Assembly (NCBI RefSeq): GCF_000412675.1
Contig: NC_021505.1
Coordinates: 5,450,501 to 5,514,500, forward strand
Direction: 5' to 3'
Source: Pseudomonas putida NBRC 14164
GTDB taxonomy: Bacteria; Pseudomonadota; Gammaproteobacteria; Pseudomonadales; Pseudomonadaceae
Length of the DNA stretch: 64,000 nt
In this document: in pieces, positions 41,742-50,463 of the stretch
Numbering within the stretch: position 1 is the stretch's first letter
How the letters are laid out: every line of letters begins with the position of its first letter
Notes under the pieces: model-generated
Told to the model about the DNA's origin: nothing
The model's database searches: none
Seen by the model: only the letters and a program-made list of their open reading frames with translations
Translations under genes and position numbers: made by a program

Positions 41742-43730
41742 CTACAGCGAACGCCTCGTCTGTTGGATATTCGGAGTCATCTGCACCTGCGAAATCGCCA
41801 CGTTCAAACTCAACTCGAACCGACTCCCCAACCCGCGCGTCGATTCATGCGCCAACCTGGCCCCCAGCAACTCCCCCATCTGCCGGCAGATCGACAAACC
41901 AATCCCCAGGCCGCCATACCGCCGGGTCATCGAACCGTCGACCTGGAAGAACCGCTGGTACAGGGTCGACTGCTCCAGGTCATCGAAGCCGATACCGCTA
42001 TCACTGACGGTAAAGGTCAAGGCCAGGTCGCCCGGCCCCAACCGGCGGCCGCGCACCTGGATCATTACTCCGCCCTGATGGGTGAACTTCAAACCGTTGT
42101 CCACCAGGCAGCCCAGGCACTGGGCCAGCTTCTTCCCGTCACCCAGCAGCCCGTCCGGCAGGTCGGCCGGTATGTCCAGGCTGAGGTACAAGCCTTTGCG
42201 CAGGGACTGCCCTGCGTAACCAGCGCGCAAGCCATGCAGCAGTGCGCGCAGGCTGAACGGCGCCGGCTGCGCGCGCAGGCGGCCTGCCTGCAGCTCGGAC
42301 AGGGTAAGAATGGCGTCGACCATGTCCATCATGCCTTGCGCCGACCCCACCGCCGTGCGGTGGTACTGGGCCATTTCGGCTTCCATCGGCAGGGTGTGCA
42401 TCAGCTCCAGCGAGCCGATCACGCCATTCATCGGGGTGCGCAGCTCATGGGTCACGCTGGCCAGAAACTCGTCCTTCAGGCGGTTGCTCCTGGCAAGTTG
42501 CAGGTTCAGCTGCTCCAACGTGCGCCCTGTCTCGCGCAAGGTCTGCGCCTGTTGCTCACGCAGGCTGTTGATACGGTCGGCCAGCGCCAGCGACAGCAAT
42601 GCTACCTCCAGCGCCGAACCGAGCTGGCTGGCATACATGGTGATGAACACATTTGGCAGGTGGCCCAGCACCATCAGGGTGTTGACCAGCCCGCCAAGCA
42701 GGAACGCCGTCCAGGCGATGATGAACCAGCGCGCCACGCGCAAGCCACGCCACCAGGCGTACAAGCCGGCGCTGAAGATGCTCACGGTGAACAGCAACGC
42801 CAGTAGCGTGGCCATGCGCAGGGCAATGCCGTAGGGCATGCTCACCGCCATTACCATGACCAGCGCGCCGCCCAGCATCAATAGCTGCAGCAGCCGGTCG
42901 AAACCACGGCTGATGTTGCCCAGTTGCAGGAAGTGCCGGGCGAACTGGCAGCCGAACAGGCCCGCCGCACCGATGAACAGCGGCGTCGAGGCGTTCGCCC
43001 ACCAGGGGCTGTCCGGCCAGAAGTAGGCCACGCCTGCACCGTTCACCGATACCTGGTAGAAACCGAACGAGGCGATATAGAGGATGTAGTAGAGGTAGCT
43101 GACGTCGCGCACGCTGAGGTAGATGAACAGGTTGTACACCAGCATCACCAGTAACACGCCGTAGATGATCCCCAGCACATACAGGCGCGTGGGCTGCTCT
43201 TCCAGGTAGGCTTCAGGGGACCACAGCGCCAGCGGCGCTTGTACCGAACCCTGGCTGTGCAGCCGCAGGTAGGCGGTGGTCACCTTGCCAGGGGGCAACT
43301 GCAACTTGAACAGGTAGTTGTTCTGCCGTATCTGCCGGCTGTCGTAGGGCAAGGCATCGCCGGTGCGCTGCGCCAGGCGGTATACGCCGCTACCGTCAGG
43401 CAAGTACAGCTCGAGGTGGTCCAGCGGCGGATAGGCCAGCTCCAGCAGCCACTGCCGCGGGGCAGCGCCGGGCGGGGCAACGGGGCGCAGCTCGACCTTG
43501 AGCCAGAACACCGAGGTGGAGTAACCGGCGTTCAGCACGTCTTCATGGTGGGGGCGGAAGAATTTGGCAAACCCGGGGGCACTGACCTGGGCGATGCTGG
43601 CACTGCCATCGAGGTCTTCGTAAACCTGCATGGCCTTGCCCAATGGAAGATGCCGGGTAGCGTCGTCGAAATCGACCGCTCCGGCCAGCACGGGCAGCAA
43701 GCCCAGAAGCACAATCAGCAAATAGCGCAT
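41742..43730 (-). CDS. Membrane sensor histidine kinase with 7TMR-DISM domains
   Basis: A 662-residue kinase. Signal peptide 1-18, an extracytoplasmic 7TMR-DISMED2 domain (about 25-165), seven membrane helices (7TMR-DISM_7TM, about 175-385), a coiled coil, a HisKA dimerisation domain with phospho-acceptor His in SVTHELRTPMNG (about 435) and an HATPase domain (VDNGLKFTH N-box, DSGIGF, GGLGIGLSI). There is no receiver domain, so its response regulator is elsewhere. The ligand is unknown; DISMED2 domains often bind carbohydrates. Divergent from thiD. Confidence 0.88.
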   Translation of the reverse strand: MRYLLIVLLGLLPVLAGAVDFDDATRHLPLGKAMQVYEDLDGSASIAQVSAPGFAKFFRPHHEDVLNAGYSTSVFWLKVELRPVAPPGAAPRQWLLELAYPPLDHLELYLPDGSGVYRLAQRTGDALPYDSRQIRQNNYLFKLQLPPGKVTTAYLRLHSQGSVQAPLALWSPEAYLEEQPTRLYVLGIIYGVLLVMLVYNLFIYLSVRDVSYLYYILYIASFGFYQVSVNGAGVAYFWPDSPWWANASTPLFIGAAGLFGCQFARHFLQLGNISRGFDRLLQLLMLGGALVMVMAVSMPYGIALRMATLLALLFTVSIFSAGLYAWWRGLRVARWFIIAWTAFLLGGLVNTLMVLGHLPNVFITMYASQLGSALEVALLSLALADRINSLREQQAQTLRETGRTLEQLNLQLARSNRLKDEFLASVTHELRTPMNGVIGSLELMHTLPMEAEMAQYHRTAVGSAQGMMDMVDAILTLSELQAGRLRAQPAPFSLRALLHGLRAGYAGQSLRKGLYLSLDIPADLPDGLLGDGKKLAQCLGCLVDNGLKFTHQGGVMIQVRGRRLGPGDLALTFTVSDSGIGFDDLEQSTLYQRFFQVDGSMTRRYGGLGIGLSICRQMGELLGARLAHESTRGLGSRFELSLNVAISQVQMTPNIQQTRRSL

Positions 43731-43921
43731 ACAGCCCCAGCATGGCCTGTCCGGTCGCGTCGCGGTAGCCTCCCATCCGTTTGAGACGACGTGATCCAGC
43801 AGAACCCGTTTGTCGAGTTATCCGAGCACTCTAGCATAGCTTCGCAACCTGGCAATCGGCCATATCAAAAACCAAAGAAAAGGCTCTAAATCAATACTTT
43901 CAGAAGATCAGACAATTAGAA

Positions 43922-43937
43922 TCTGACCGATCGATCA
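43922..43937. promoter_or_regulatory. Palindrome upstream of thiD
   Basis: CTGACCGATCGATCAG is palindromic at 14 of 16 positions and lies about 60 bases before thiD, in the divergent region with the kinase gene. It could be an operator. I saw no THI-box (TPP riboswitch) consensus here. Confidence 0.35.
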
Positions 43938-43995
43938 GTAAAAGTCGTTTGTCGGACGATCCGCCCAAACAGGTTTGGTGGTAAGCTCGCCGACC

Positions 43996-44793
43996 ATGAA
44001 TACCTACAGCTCCCGCCCCGTTGTCCTCTGTCTCTCCGGCCACGACCCCAGTGGCGGCGCCGGCCTGCAGGCAGATATCGAAGCCCTGATCGCCCAAGGC
44101 TGTCACGCTGCACCCGCAGTGACCGCCCTGACCGTGCAGGATACCGTCAACGTTTCCGACTTCCGCGTGCTCGACCGCGAGTGGGTACTGGCCCAGGCCA
44201 ATGCCGTGCTGGCCGACTCCACGGTGGCCGCCGTCAAGCTGGGCATGCTCGGTTCGATCGAGATGGTCGACACCGTCGCCGAACTGCTGGCCGCCCACCC
44301 GCACCTGCCGCTGGTCTGCGACCCGGTGCTGCGTGCCGGCGGCGGTGGCCGCCTGGGCAAGGACGAAGTGGGCTACGCCCTGCGCGAACGCCTGCTGCCG
44401 CTGGCGACCATCGCCACGCCGAACCTGCCTGAAGCCCGCATCCTCGCCGAACTGCCCGAAGGCACCGCCGACGAATGTGCCGAAAAGCTGCTGCCGTTCT
44501 GTAGACACCTGCTGATTACCGGCGGTCACGGCGACGAAGACGAAATTCACAACCGCCTGTACACCCAGGACGGCCAGCTCCACACCTGGACCTGCCACCG
44601 CCTGCCGGGCAGCTACCATGGCTCGGGCTGCACCCTGGCCAGCGCCCTGGCTGGCCGCCTGGCCCTCGGCGAGCAGCTGGAAAGCGCCGTGCGCAGCGCC
44701 CTGGACTACACCTGGCGCACCCTGCGTGACGCCGAGCAGCTGGGCAGGGGCCAGTACGTGCCGCGCCGCCTGCCCCTGGACTTCTGTTCCTGA
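43996..44793 (+). CDS. thiD: Hydroxymethylpyrimidine/phosphomethylpyrimidine kinase
   Basis: Phosphorylates HMP and HMP-P in thiamine synthesis. The 265 residues show the ribokinase-like fold, with SGHDPSGGAGLQAD at the start and the anion-hole block GSYHGSGCTLASALA at the end. ATG 43996 matches the family start; the GTG at 43975 is less likely. It precedes thiE by 13 bases in a thiamine operon. Confidence 0.94.
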   Translation: MNTYSSRPVVLCLSGHDPSGGAGLQADIEALIAQGCHAAPAVTALTVQDTVNVSDFRVLDREWVLAQANAVLADSTVAAVKLGMLGSIEMVDTVAELLAAHPHLPLVCDPVLRAGGGGRLGKDEVGYALRERLLPLATIATPNLPEARILAELPEGTADECAEKLLPFCRHLLITGGHGDEDEIHNRLYTQDGQLHTWTCHRLPGSYHGSGCTLASALAGRLALGEQLESAVRSALDYTWRTLRDAEQLGRGQYVPRRLPLDFCS

Positions 44794-44806
44794 TACGAGG
44801 CTTTCA

Positions 44807-45430
44807 ATGAAGCTACGCGGTCTGTATGCAATCACCGACAGCCAGCTGCTCGCCGGCCGGTTCCTGTCCCATGTCGAGGCGGCACTGGAAGGCGGCGTGT
44901 GCCTGCTGCAGTACCGCGACAAAAGTGACGACGCGGCGCGCCGCCTGCGTGAAGCAGAAGGGCTGATGAAGCTCTGCGAGCGCTACGGCACCCAGCTGCT
45001 GATCAACGACGACGCCGAACTGGCCGCACGCCTGGGCGTCGGTGTACACCTGGGCCAGACCGACGGCCCGCTAACCCCGGCCCGCGCCCTGCTCGGCCGC
45101 CGGGCGATCATCGGTTCCACCTGCCACGCCAGCCTCGACCTGGCCGCCCAGGCCGCCAGCGAAGGCGCCAGCTACGTCGCCTTTGGCCGCTTCTTCAATT
45201 CCGTTACCAAGCCGGGCGCGCCCGCCGCCAACGTCGAACTGCTGGAGCAGGCGCGTGCCCAGGTGAAACTGCCGATTGCCGTGATCGGCGGCATCACCCT
45301 CGACAACGCCGCCCCGCTGGTCGCCCACGGCGCCGACCTGCTGGCGGTGATCCATGGCCTGTTCGGTGCCGACAGCGCGCAGGAAGTTACCCGCCGCGCC
45401 CGCGCCTTCAATGCCTTGTTCGCATCCTGA
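44807..45430 (+). CDS. thiE: Thiamine-phosphate synthase
   Basis: Joins HMP-PP and thiazole phosphate to form thiamine phosphate. A 207-residue TIM barrel with LLQYRDKS, LLINDDAELA, GVHLGQTD, IIGSTCH and the phosphate-binding AVIGGITLDNA. GAGG lies seven bases upstream of the ATG. Second gene of the thiD-thiE-hemL run. Confidence 0.95.
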   Translation: MKLRGLYAITDSQLLAGRFLSHVEAALEGGVCLLQYRDKSDDAARRLREAEGLMKLCERYGTQLLINDDAELAARLGVGVHLGQTDGPLTPARALLGRRAIIGSTCHASLDLAAQAASEGASYVAFGRFFNSVTKPGAPAANVELLEQARAQVKLPIAVIGGITLDNAAPLVAHGADLLAVIHGLFGADSAQEVTRRARAFNALFAS

Positions 45431-45447
45431 TTTCGAGAGAGCCTTTC

Positions 45448-46731
45448 ATGTCCCGTTCCGAAGACCTGTTCGCCAAAGCCCAGAAGCACATCCCCGGCGG
45501 CGTCAACTCGCCAGTGCGCGCTTTCAAAAGCGTGGGCGGCACGCCGCTGTTCTTCAAGCATGCCGAAGGCGCCTACGTCGTTGACGAAGACGACAAGCGC
45601 TATGTCGACTACGTCGGCTCCTGGGGCCCGATGATCCTCGGCCACGGCCACCCGGACGTACTGGACTCGGTACGCAAGCAGCTGGAGCACGGCCTGTCCT
45701 ACGGCGCACCGACCGCCATGGAAACCGATATGGCCGACCTGGTCTGCTCGCTGGTGCCGTCCATGGAAATGGTGCGCATGGTCAGCTCGGGCACCGAAGC
45801 CACCATGAGCGCCATCCGCCTGGCCCGTGGCTACACCGGCCGTGACGCCATCATCAAGTTCGAAGGCTGCTACCACGGCCACTCCGACAGCCTGCTGGTA
45901 AAAGCCGGTTCCGGCCTGCTGACCCAGGGCGTGCCAAGCTCGGCCGGCGTGCCGGCAGACTTCGCCAAGCACACCCTGACCCTGCCGTTCAACGACATCG
46001 CCGCGGTCGAGAAAACCCTGGCAGACGTCGGCCAGACCGTGGCCTGCATCATCGTCGAGCCCGTAGCCGGCAACATGAACTGCGTCCCACCGGCGCCGGG
46101 CTTCCTTGAAGGCCTGCGCGAGCAGTGCGACAAACACGGCGTGGTGCTGATCTTCGACGAAGTGATGACCGGCTTCCGCGTCTCGCTGGGCGGCGCCCAG
46201 GGCCACTACGGCATCAAGCCGGACCTGTCCACCTTCGGCAAGATCGTCGGTGGCGGCATGCCGGTCGGTTGCTTCGGCGGCAAGCGCGAAATCATGGGCT
46301 GCATCGCCCCGCTCGGCCCGGTTTACCAGGCCGGCACCCTGTCGGGCAACCCGCTGGCCATGGCCGCTGGCCTGACCACCCTGAAGCTGATCAGCCGCCC
46401 GGGCTTCCACGCCGAGCTGACCGACTACACAAGCCGCATGCTCGATGGCCTGCAGCAACGTGCCGATGCCGCTGGCATACCGTTCGTCACCACCCAGGCC
46501 GGTGCCATGTTCGGCCTGTACTTCAGCGGCGCCGACGACATCGTCACCTTCGAAGACGTGATGAGCAGCGATGCCGAACGCTTCAAGCGCTTCTTCCACC
46601 TGATGCTGGAAGGCGGCGTGTACCTGGCACCGAGCGCGTTCGAGGCCGGCTTCACCTCCATCGCCCACGGCGACAAGGAGCTGCAGATCACCCTGGACGC
46701 GGCTGAGAAGGCCTTTGCCGCCCTGAAATAA
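45448..46731 (+). CDS. hemL: Glutamate-1-semialdehyde 2,1-aminomutase
   Basis: Makes 5-aminolevulinate from glutamate-1-semialdehyde, the last step of C5 tetrapyrrole precursor synthesis. A 427-residue PLP enzyme; the Schiff-base Lys is near residue 265 (TFGKIVGGGMPVG), and SSGTEATMSAIRLARG binds the PLP phosphate. It lies 17 bases downstream of thiE, so likely co-transcribed. Confidence 0.96.
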   Translation: MSRSEDLFAKAQKHIPGGVNSPVRAFKSVGGTPLFFKHAEGAYVVDEDDKRYVDYVGSWGPMILGHGHPDVLDSVRKQLEHGLSYGAPTAMETDMADLVCSLVPSMEMVRMVSSGTEATMSAIRLARGYTGRDAIIKFEGCYHGHSDSLLVKAGSGLLTQGVPSSAGVPADFAKHTLTLPFNDIAAVEKTLADVGQTVACIIVEPVAGNMNCVPPAPGFLEGLREQCDKHGVVLIFDEVMTGFRVSLGGAQGHYGIKPDLSTFGKIVGGGMPVGCFGGKREIMGCIAPLGPVYQAGTLSGNPLAMAAGLTTLKLISRPGFHAELTDYTSRMLDGLQQRADAAGIPFVTTQAGAMFGLYFSGADDIVTFEDVMSSDAERFKRFFHLMLEGGVYLAPSAFEAGFTSIAHGDKELQITLDAAEKAFAALK

Positions 46732-46744
46732 GCAGCTACTCCCC

Positions 46745-46868
46745 TTTGTGGGAGCGGCCTTGTGTCGCGATAGGGCCGCAAAGCGGCCCCGGCAATCGAT
46801 GCATTTCTGCTGGAATTCTGGGGCTGCTGCGCAGCCCTATCGCGACACAAGGCCGCTCCCACAGAGGC
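46745..46868. repeat. REP pair
   Basis: Long inverted repeat: TGTGGGAGCGGCCTTGTGTC and its complement at the right, with internal GGGCCGC and GGGCTGC hairpins, directly after hemL. Confidence 0.85.
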
Positions 46869-47017
46869 CGGTACAGGCAATAATTACGCATGCACAATCA
46901 GCTGACTTCCCCAACCAAGCAGAAATTCGAGTAAAACTTTGTAAGGTTGGCGCTGCTTATCCCATAATGTGCCACCAGAGACATTGGCCGCAGCTTTGCA
47001 GAGGTAAGTCGATCCCC

Positions 47018-47563
47018 ATGAACCGCACCGGCCGCGCCCTGACCCTGGGCTGCCTGTTGCTTCTTCAGCCCCTGCTGGCCTTGGCGGAGGGCGGTAACTC
47101 GTTGCTGATTCCGGCGACGGGCCGCTGCACCTTGAATGTTCAGCCTGAAGACCTGGCAAACGCCCTCAAGGCCTGCGAGCAGACGGCTACCGCGGGGGAT
47201 GCCCAGGCGCAATTCGAACTGGGCGAGTACTACTACACGCAAACGCCGAAAAACCTCGACAAAGCCCTGGACTGGTTCCAGAAGGCTTCGCTGCAAGGCC
47301 AGGCCGACGCCCAGTACCGTCTGGGTGCCATGTTCTTCCATGGCGAAGGGGTCAAGGCCAACAACGTGCAGGCCTACATCCTGCTGAAGATGGCCGCGGT
47401 CAACGGCGCCGAAGATGCACTGGACATGGCCGACGAAGTCACCGAGCAAATGCCCCGCGACGAACTGGAGCATGCCACCCAGGTGCTCGGCCAGATCTTC
47501 CGCAAATACCTGCTGGAACTGCAGAACGCCGAAGGGCGCACGCCGTTCTCGCCACTCCCCTGA
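47018..47563 (+). CDS. Exported Sel1/TPR-repeat protein
   Basis: A 181-residue periplasmic protein with a signal peptide (residues 1-23, ending LALAEG) and two Sel1-like repeats (AQAQFELGEYYYTQTPKNLD and ADAQYRLGAMFFHGEGVKAN), followed by a helical C-terminus. The ATG at 47018 has AGAGG upstream; the longer frame above it runs through the REP element. Role unknown, presumably protein-protein interaction. Confidence 0.8.
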   Translation: MNRTGRALTLGCLLLLQPLLALAEGGNSLLIPATGRCTLNVQPEDLANALKACEQTATAGDAQAQFELGEYYYTQTPKNLDKALDWFQKASLQGQADAQYRLGAMFFHGEGVKANNVQAYILLKMAAVNGAEDALDMADEVTEQMPRDELEHATQVLGQIFRKYLLELQNAEGRTPFSPLP

Positions 47564-47566
47564 CGG

Positions 47567-47893
47567 TTACTTTTCCGGCATTGGCATCGGGAACGGCATC
47601 ACATTGCCGCCGCCCTTGGCTTCGCTGATCTTTGCCGTGCCCAGCCGCTCCACTTCGTCGATGCGCACGATCGAGTGCATCGGCACGAAACTGCGGATCA
47701 CCCCCTCGAACTGGTTCTTCAGCTTCTCCTCGCTCGGATCCACCACCAGTTGCGAGCGCTCGCCGAACACGAACTCCTCGATTTCCAGGAAGCCCCACAG
47801 GTCGCTCTGGTAGATCTGCTTGGCATACATCTCGAAGACCTGCCCCTGGTTGAGGAAGATCACTTTATAGATGGCAGGTTCGCGTTTGCTCAT
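47567..47893 (-). CDS. DUF1820 family protein
   Basis: A 108-residue protein of the DUF1820 family (start MSKREPAIYKVIFLNQGQ). Function unknown; conserved in gammaproteobacteria. The start at 47893 is set by family similarity, because no ribosome-binding site is visible and the longer frame runs into a REP element. It converges with the Sel1 gene, three bases apart. Confidence 0.82.
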   Translation of the reverse strand: MSKREPAIYKVIFLNQGQVFEMYAKQIYQSDLWGFLEIEEFVFGERSQLVVDPSEEKLKNQFEGVIRSFVPMHSIVRIDEVERLGTAKISEAKGGGNVMPFPMPMPEK

Positions 47894-47942
47894 GATGGGA
47901 GGGATAACACATGCGTAAGAAAAGGCAGGCATGATACCTGCT

Positions 47943-48022
47943 CCGGCCTCTTCGCGGGTGAACCCGCTCCCACAGGTCATGCACACAACCTGTGGGAGCG
48001 GGTTCACCCGCGAAGAGGCCGG
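47943..48022. repeat. REP pair
   Basis: Near-perfect inverted repeat GGCCTCTTCGCGGGTGAACC with its complement, centred on GTCATGCACAC. Confidence 0.9.
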
Positions 48023-48125
48023 AACAGGCAGTACATACCGTTGAACGTTTCAGTGCTTTCGCCACTGGCATTCAAGGGTTATTCTTGAGTTCACACCCAT
48101 TGCCGTCGAGCGGCTAAAAACGACC

Positions 48126-49124
48126 TTGAACGCACCCATAGAACCCCATCGTTTCATCCTCGAGCCCTTCGAGGCCCACCGTTTCGCCAACTTGTGCGGG
48201 CAGTTCGACGAGCACTTGCGCCTGATCGAACAGCGCCTGGCCATCGAAATCCGCAACCGCGGCAATCAGTTCGAACTGATCGGCGAACCCAAGACCACCT
48301 CTGCGGCCGAACAGTTGCTGCGCCGTCTCTACCGCGAGACCAAGGCCACCGACCTGTCGCCGGAAACCGTGCACCTGTACCTGCAGGAGTCGGCTGTCGA
48401 AAACATCGACAACCCGGCCGTCAACGAGGTCAGCGTGTCGCTGCGTACGCGCAAGGGCAACATCCGCCCGCGCGGGCTCAACCAGCAGCGCTACGTGAAG
48501 GAAATACTGGCCAACGACATCAACTTCGGCGTCGGCCCGGCCGGTACCGGCAAGACCTACCTTGCCGTGGCCTGTGCCGTGGATGCGCTGGAGCGCGAAC
48601 AGGTGCGCCGTATCCTGCTGGTGCGCCCTGCGGTCGAGGCAGGCGAAAAGCTTGGTTTCCTGCCCGGTGACCTGGCACAGAAGATCGACCCGTACCTGCG
48701 CCCGCTGTACGACGCCCTGTACGAAATGCTCGGCTTCGAACACGTTGCCAAGCTGATCGAGCGCCAGGTGATCGAGATCGCCCCGCTGGCCTACATGCGT
48801 GGCCGTACCCTGAACAACAGCTTCATCATCCTCGACGAAAGCCAGAACACCACGCTGGAACAGATGAAAATGTTCCTCACCCGCATCGGTTTCGGCTCCA
48901 CCGCGGTGATTACCGGCGACATCACCCAGGTCGACCTGCCACGTGGCACCAAGTCAGGCCTGGCACACGTCATCGAGGTGCTGAAGGACGTTCCGGGCAT
49001 CAGTTTTACCCACTTCCAACCCAAAGATGTGGTTCGTCACCCACTGGTGCAGCGTATTGTCGAAGCCTACGACCGCTTCGAAGCCCGCCAGGCCAAGCCC
49101 GAGGCGCCCGGCAAAGATGCTTGA
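48126..49124 (+). CDS. PhoH-family P-loop ATPase (PhoL/YbeZ)
   Basis: A 332-residue ATPase linked to rRNA processing through its partner YbeY. Walker A is GPAGTGKTYLA (near residue 137) and Walker B FIILDESQN (near 237). The start is a TTG at 48126, with no in-frame ATG nearby and a weak ribosome-binding site; the sequence from there is what the family begins with. The stop overlaps ybeY by eight bases, starting the phoH-ybeY-corC-lnt operon. Confidence 0.9.
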   Translation: MNAPIEPHRFILEPFEAHRFANLCGQFDEHLRLIEQRLAIEIRNRGNQFELIGEPKTTSAAEQLLRRLYRETKATDLSPETVHLYLQESAVENIDNPAVNEVSVSLRTRKGNIRPRGLNQQRYVKEILANDINFGVGPAGTGKTYLAVACAVDALEREQVRRILLVRPAVEAGEKLGFLPGDLAQKIDPYLRPLYDALYEMLGFEHVAKLIERQVIEIAPLAYMRGRTLNNSFIILDESQNTTLEQMKMFLTRIGFGSTAVITGDITQVDLPRGTKSGLAHVIEVLKDVPGISFTHFQPKDVVRHPLVQRIVEAYDRFEARQAKPEAPGKDA

Positions 49125-49590
49125 ACTTGATATCCAACGGGCCACGGACGCTGCCGCCCCGGATGACGCCGCCTTCCGCCGCTGGTGCGAGCTGGCCCTG
49201 CGCCAGCGCAGCGCCGACTCGGAAATGACCATTCGCCTGGTCGACGAAGCCGAAGGCCGTGAGCTGAACCACACCTACCGGCACAAAGACTACGCGACCA
49301 ATGTGCTGTCGTTCCCGGCCGATGTGCCCGACGAACTGCTCGATATTCCGCTGCTGGGGGACCTGGTGATCTGCGTCCAGGTGGTCGAGCGCGAAGCGGC
49401 CGAACAAGGCAAGTCGCTCGAAGCCCACTGGGCGCACCTGGTCATTCACGGTTGCCTGCACCTGCTCGGCTACGACCACATCGATGATGAGGAAGCCGAA
49501 GAAATGGAAAGCCTGGAACGGGAATTGCTGGCAGAACTGGGTCACCCCGACCCGTATGCCGACGATGAAACCGACTCAATCACACACTGA
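49117..49590 (+). CDS. ybeY: Endoribonuclease YbeY
   Basis: Zinc-dependent RNase for 16S rRNA 3' maturation and ribosome quality control. The 157 residues contain the signature HGCLHLLGYDH with three zinc-binding histidines (near residues 112-122). The ATG lies within the end of phoH (ATGCTTGA overlap), so translation is coupled. Confidence 0.95.
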   Translation: MLELDIQRATDAAAPDDAAFRRWCELALRQRSADSEMTIRLVDEAEGRELNHTYRHKDYATNVLSFPADVPDELLDIPLLGDLVICVQVVEREAAEQGKSLEAHWAHLVIHGCLHLLGYDHIDDEEAEEMESLERELLAELGHPDPYADDETDSITH

Positions 49591-49615
49591 AACACGAAGG
49601 ATCACGAGAACCGCC

Positions 49616-50455
49616 ATGAGCGAAGATCGATCGAGCAACGGGCAAAAGTCCTGGCTGGGCAAACTGACCCAGGCTTTTGCCCATGAGCCGAAAAACCGCC
49701 AGGAGCTCCTTGAGCTGCTGCGCGAAGCCCATCAGAATAAACTGCTGGACAGCGAAGCGCTGACCATCGTCGAAGGCGCCATCCAGGTCGCCGACCTGCA
49801 GGTGCGAGACATCATGGTGCCGCGCTCGCAGATGAACAGCATCAAGGCCGGCCAGTCGCCTCGCGAGTTTCTGCCAGCGGTGATAGACGCCGCGCACTCG
49901 CGCTACCCGGTGATCGGCGAAAGCCACGACGATGTGCTCGGGATCCTGCTTGCCAAAGACCTGCTGCCGCTGATCCTCAAGGAGAACGGCGACAGCTTCA
50001 ATATCAAGGACCTGCTGCGCCCGGCCACCTTCGTGCCCGAGTCCAAGCGCCTGAACGTGTTGCTGCGCGAGTTCCGCGCCAACCATAACCACATGGCCAT
50101 CGTCATCGACGAATATGGCGGCGTGGCGGGCCTGGTCACCATCGAAGACGTGCTGGAACAGATTGTCGGCGACATCGAAGACGAGCACGACGTCGAGGAA
50201 GACAGCTACATCAAGCCGCTGCCAAGCGGCGACTTCCTGGTCAAGGCGCTTACCCCGATCGAGAACTTCAACGAGTTCTTCGACAGCCAGTTCTCCGATG
50301 ACGAGTTCGACACGGTTGGCGGGCTGGTGATGAGCGCCTTTGGCCACCTTCCCAAGCGCAACGAAACCACCGAGATCGGGTCCTACAAGTTCCGTATTCT
50401 CAACGCCGACAGCCGGCGGATACACTTGCTGCGCCTGACCCCGATCACCCGTTAA
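49616..50455 (+). CDS. corC: CBS-domain protein CorC (magnesium/cobalt efflux accessory)
   Basis: A 279-residue soluble protein with two CBS domains (residues about 65-190; DIMVPRSQM and MAIVIDEYGGVAGLVTIEDV) and a C-terminal CorC_HlyC domain. It lacks the membrane DUF21 domain of CNNM transporters, as usual for CorC. Operon member between ybeY and lnt; the ATG at 49616 matches the family start (MSEDRSSNGQKSW). Confidence 0.93.
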   Translation: MSEDRSSNGQKSWLGKLTQAFAHEPKNRQELLELLREAHQNKLLDSEALTIVEGAIQVADLQVRDIMVPRSQMNSIKAGQSPREFLPAVIDAAHSRYPVIGESHDDVLGILLAKDLLPLILKENGDSFNIKDLLRPATFVPESKRLNVLLREFRANHNHMAIVIDEYGGVAGLVTIEDVLEQIVGDIEDEHDVEEDSYIKPLPSGDFLVKALTPIENFNEFFDSQFSDDEFDTVGGLVMSAFGHLPKRNETTEIGSYKFRILNADSRRIHLLRLTPITR

Positions 50456-50463
50456 GGACAAAC

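Noticed and set aside
43731..43995. Possible TPP riboswitch upstream of thiD
   Set aside because: I could not find the THI-box core or the expected paired arms in this region.
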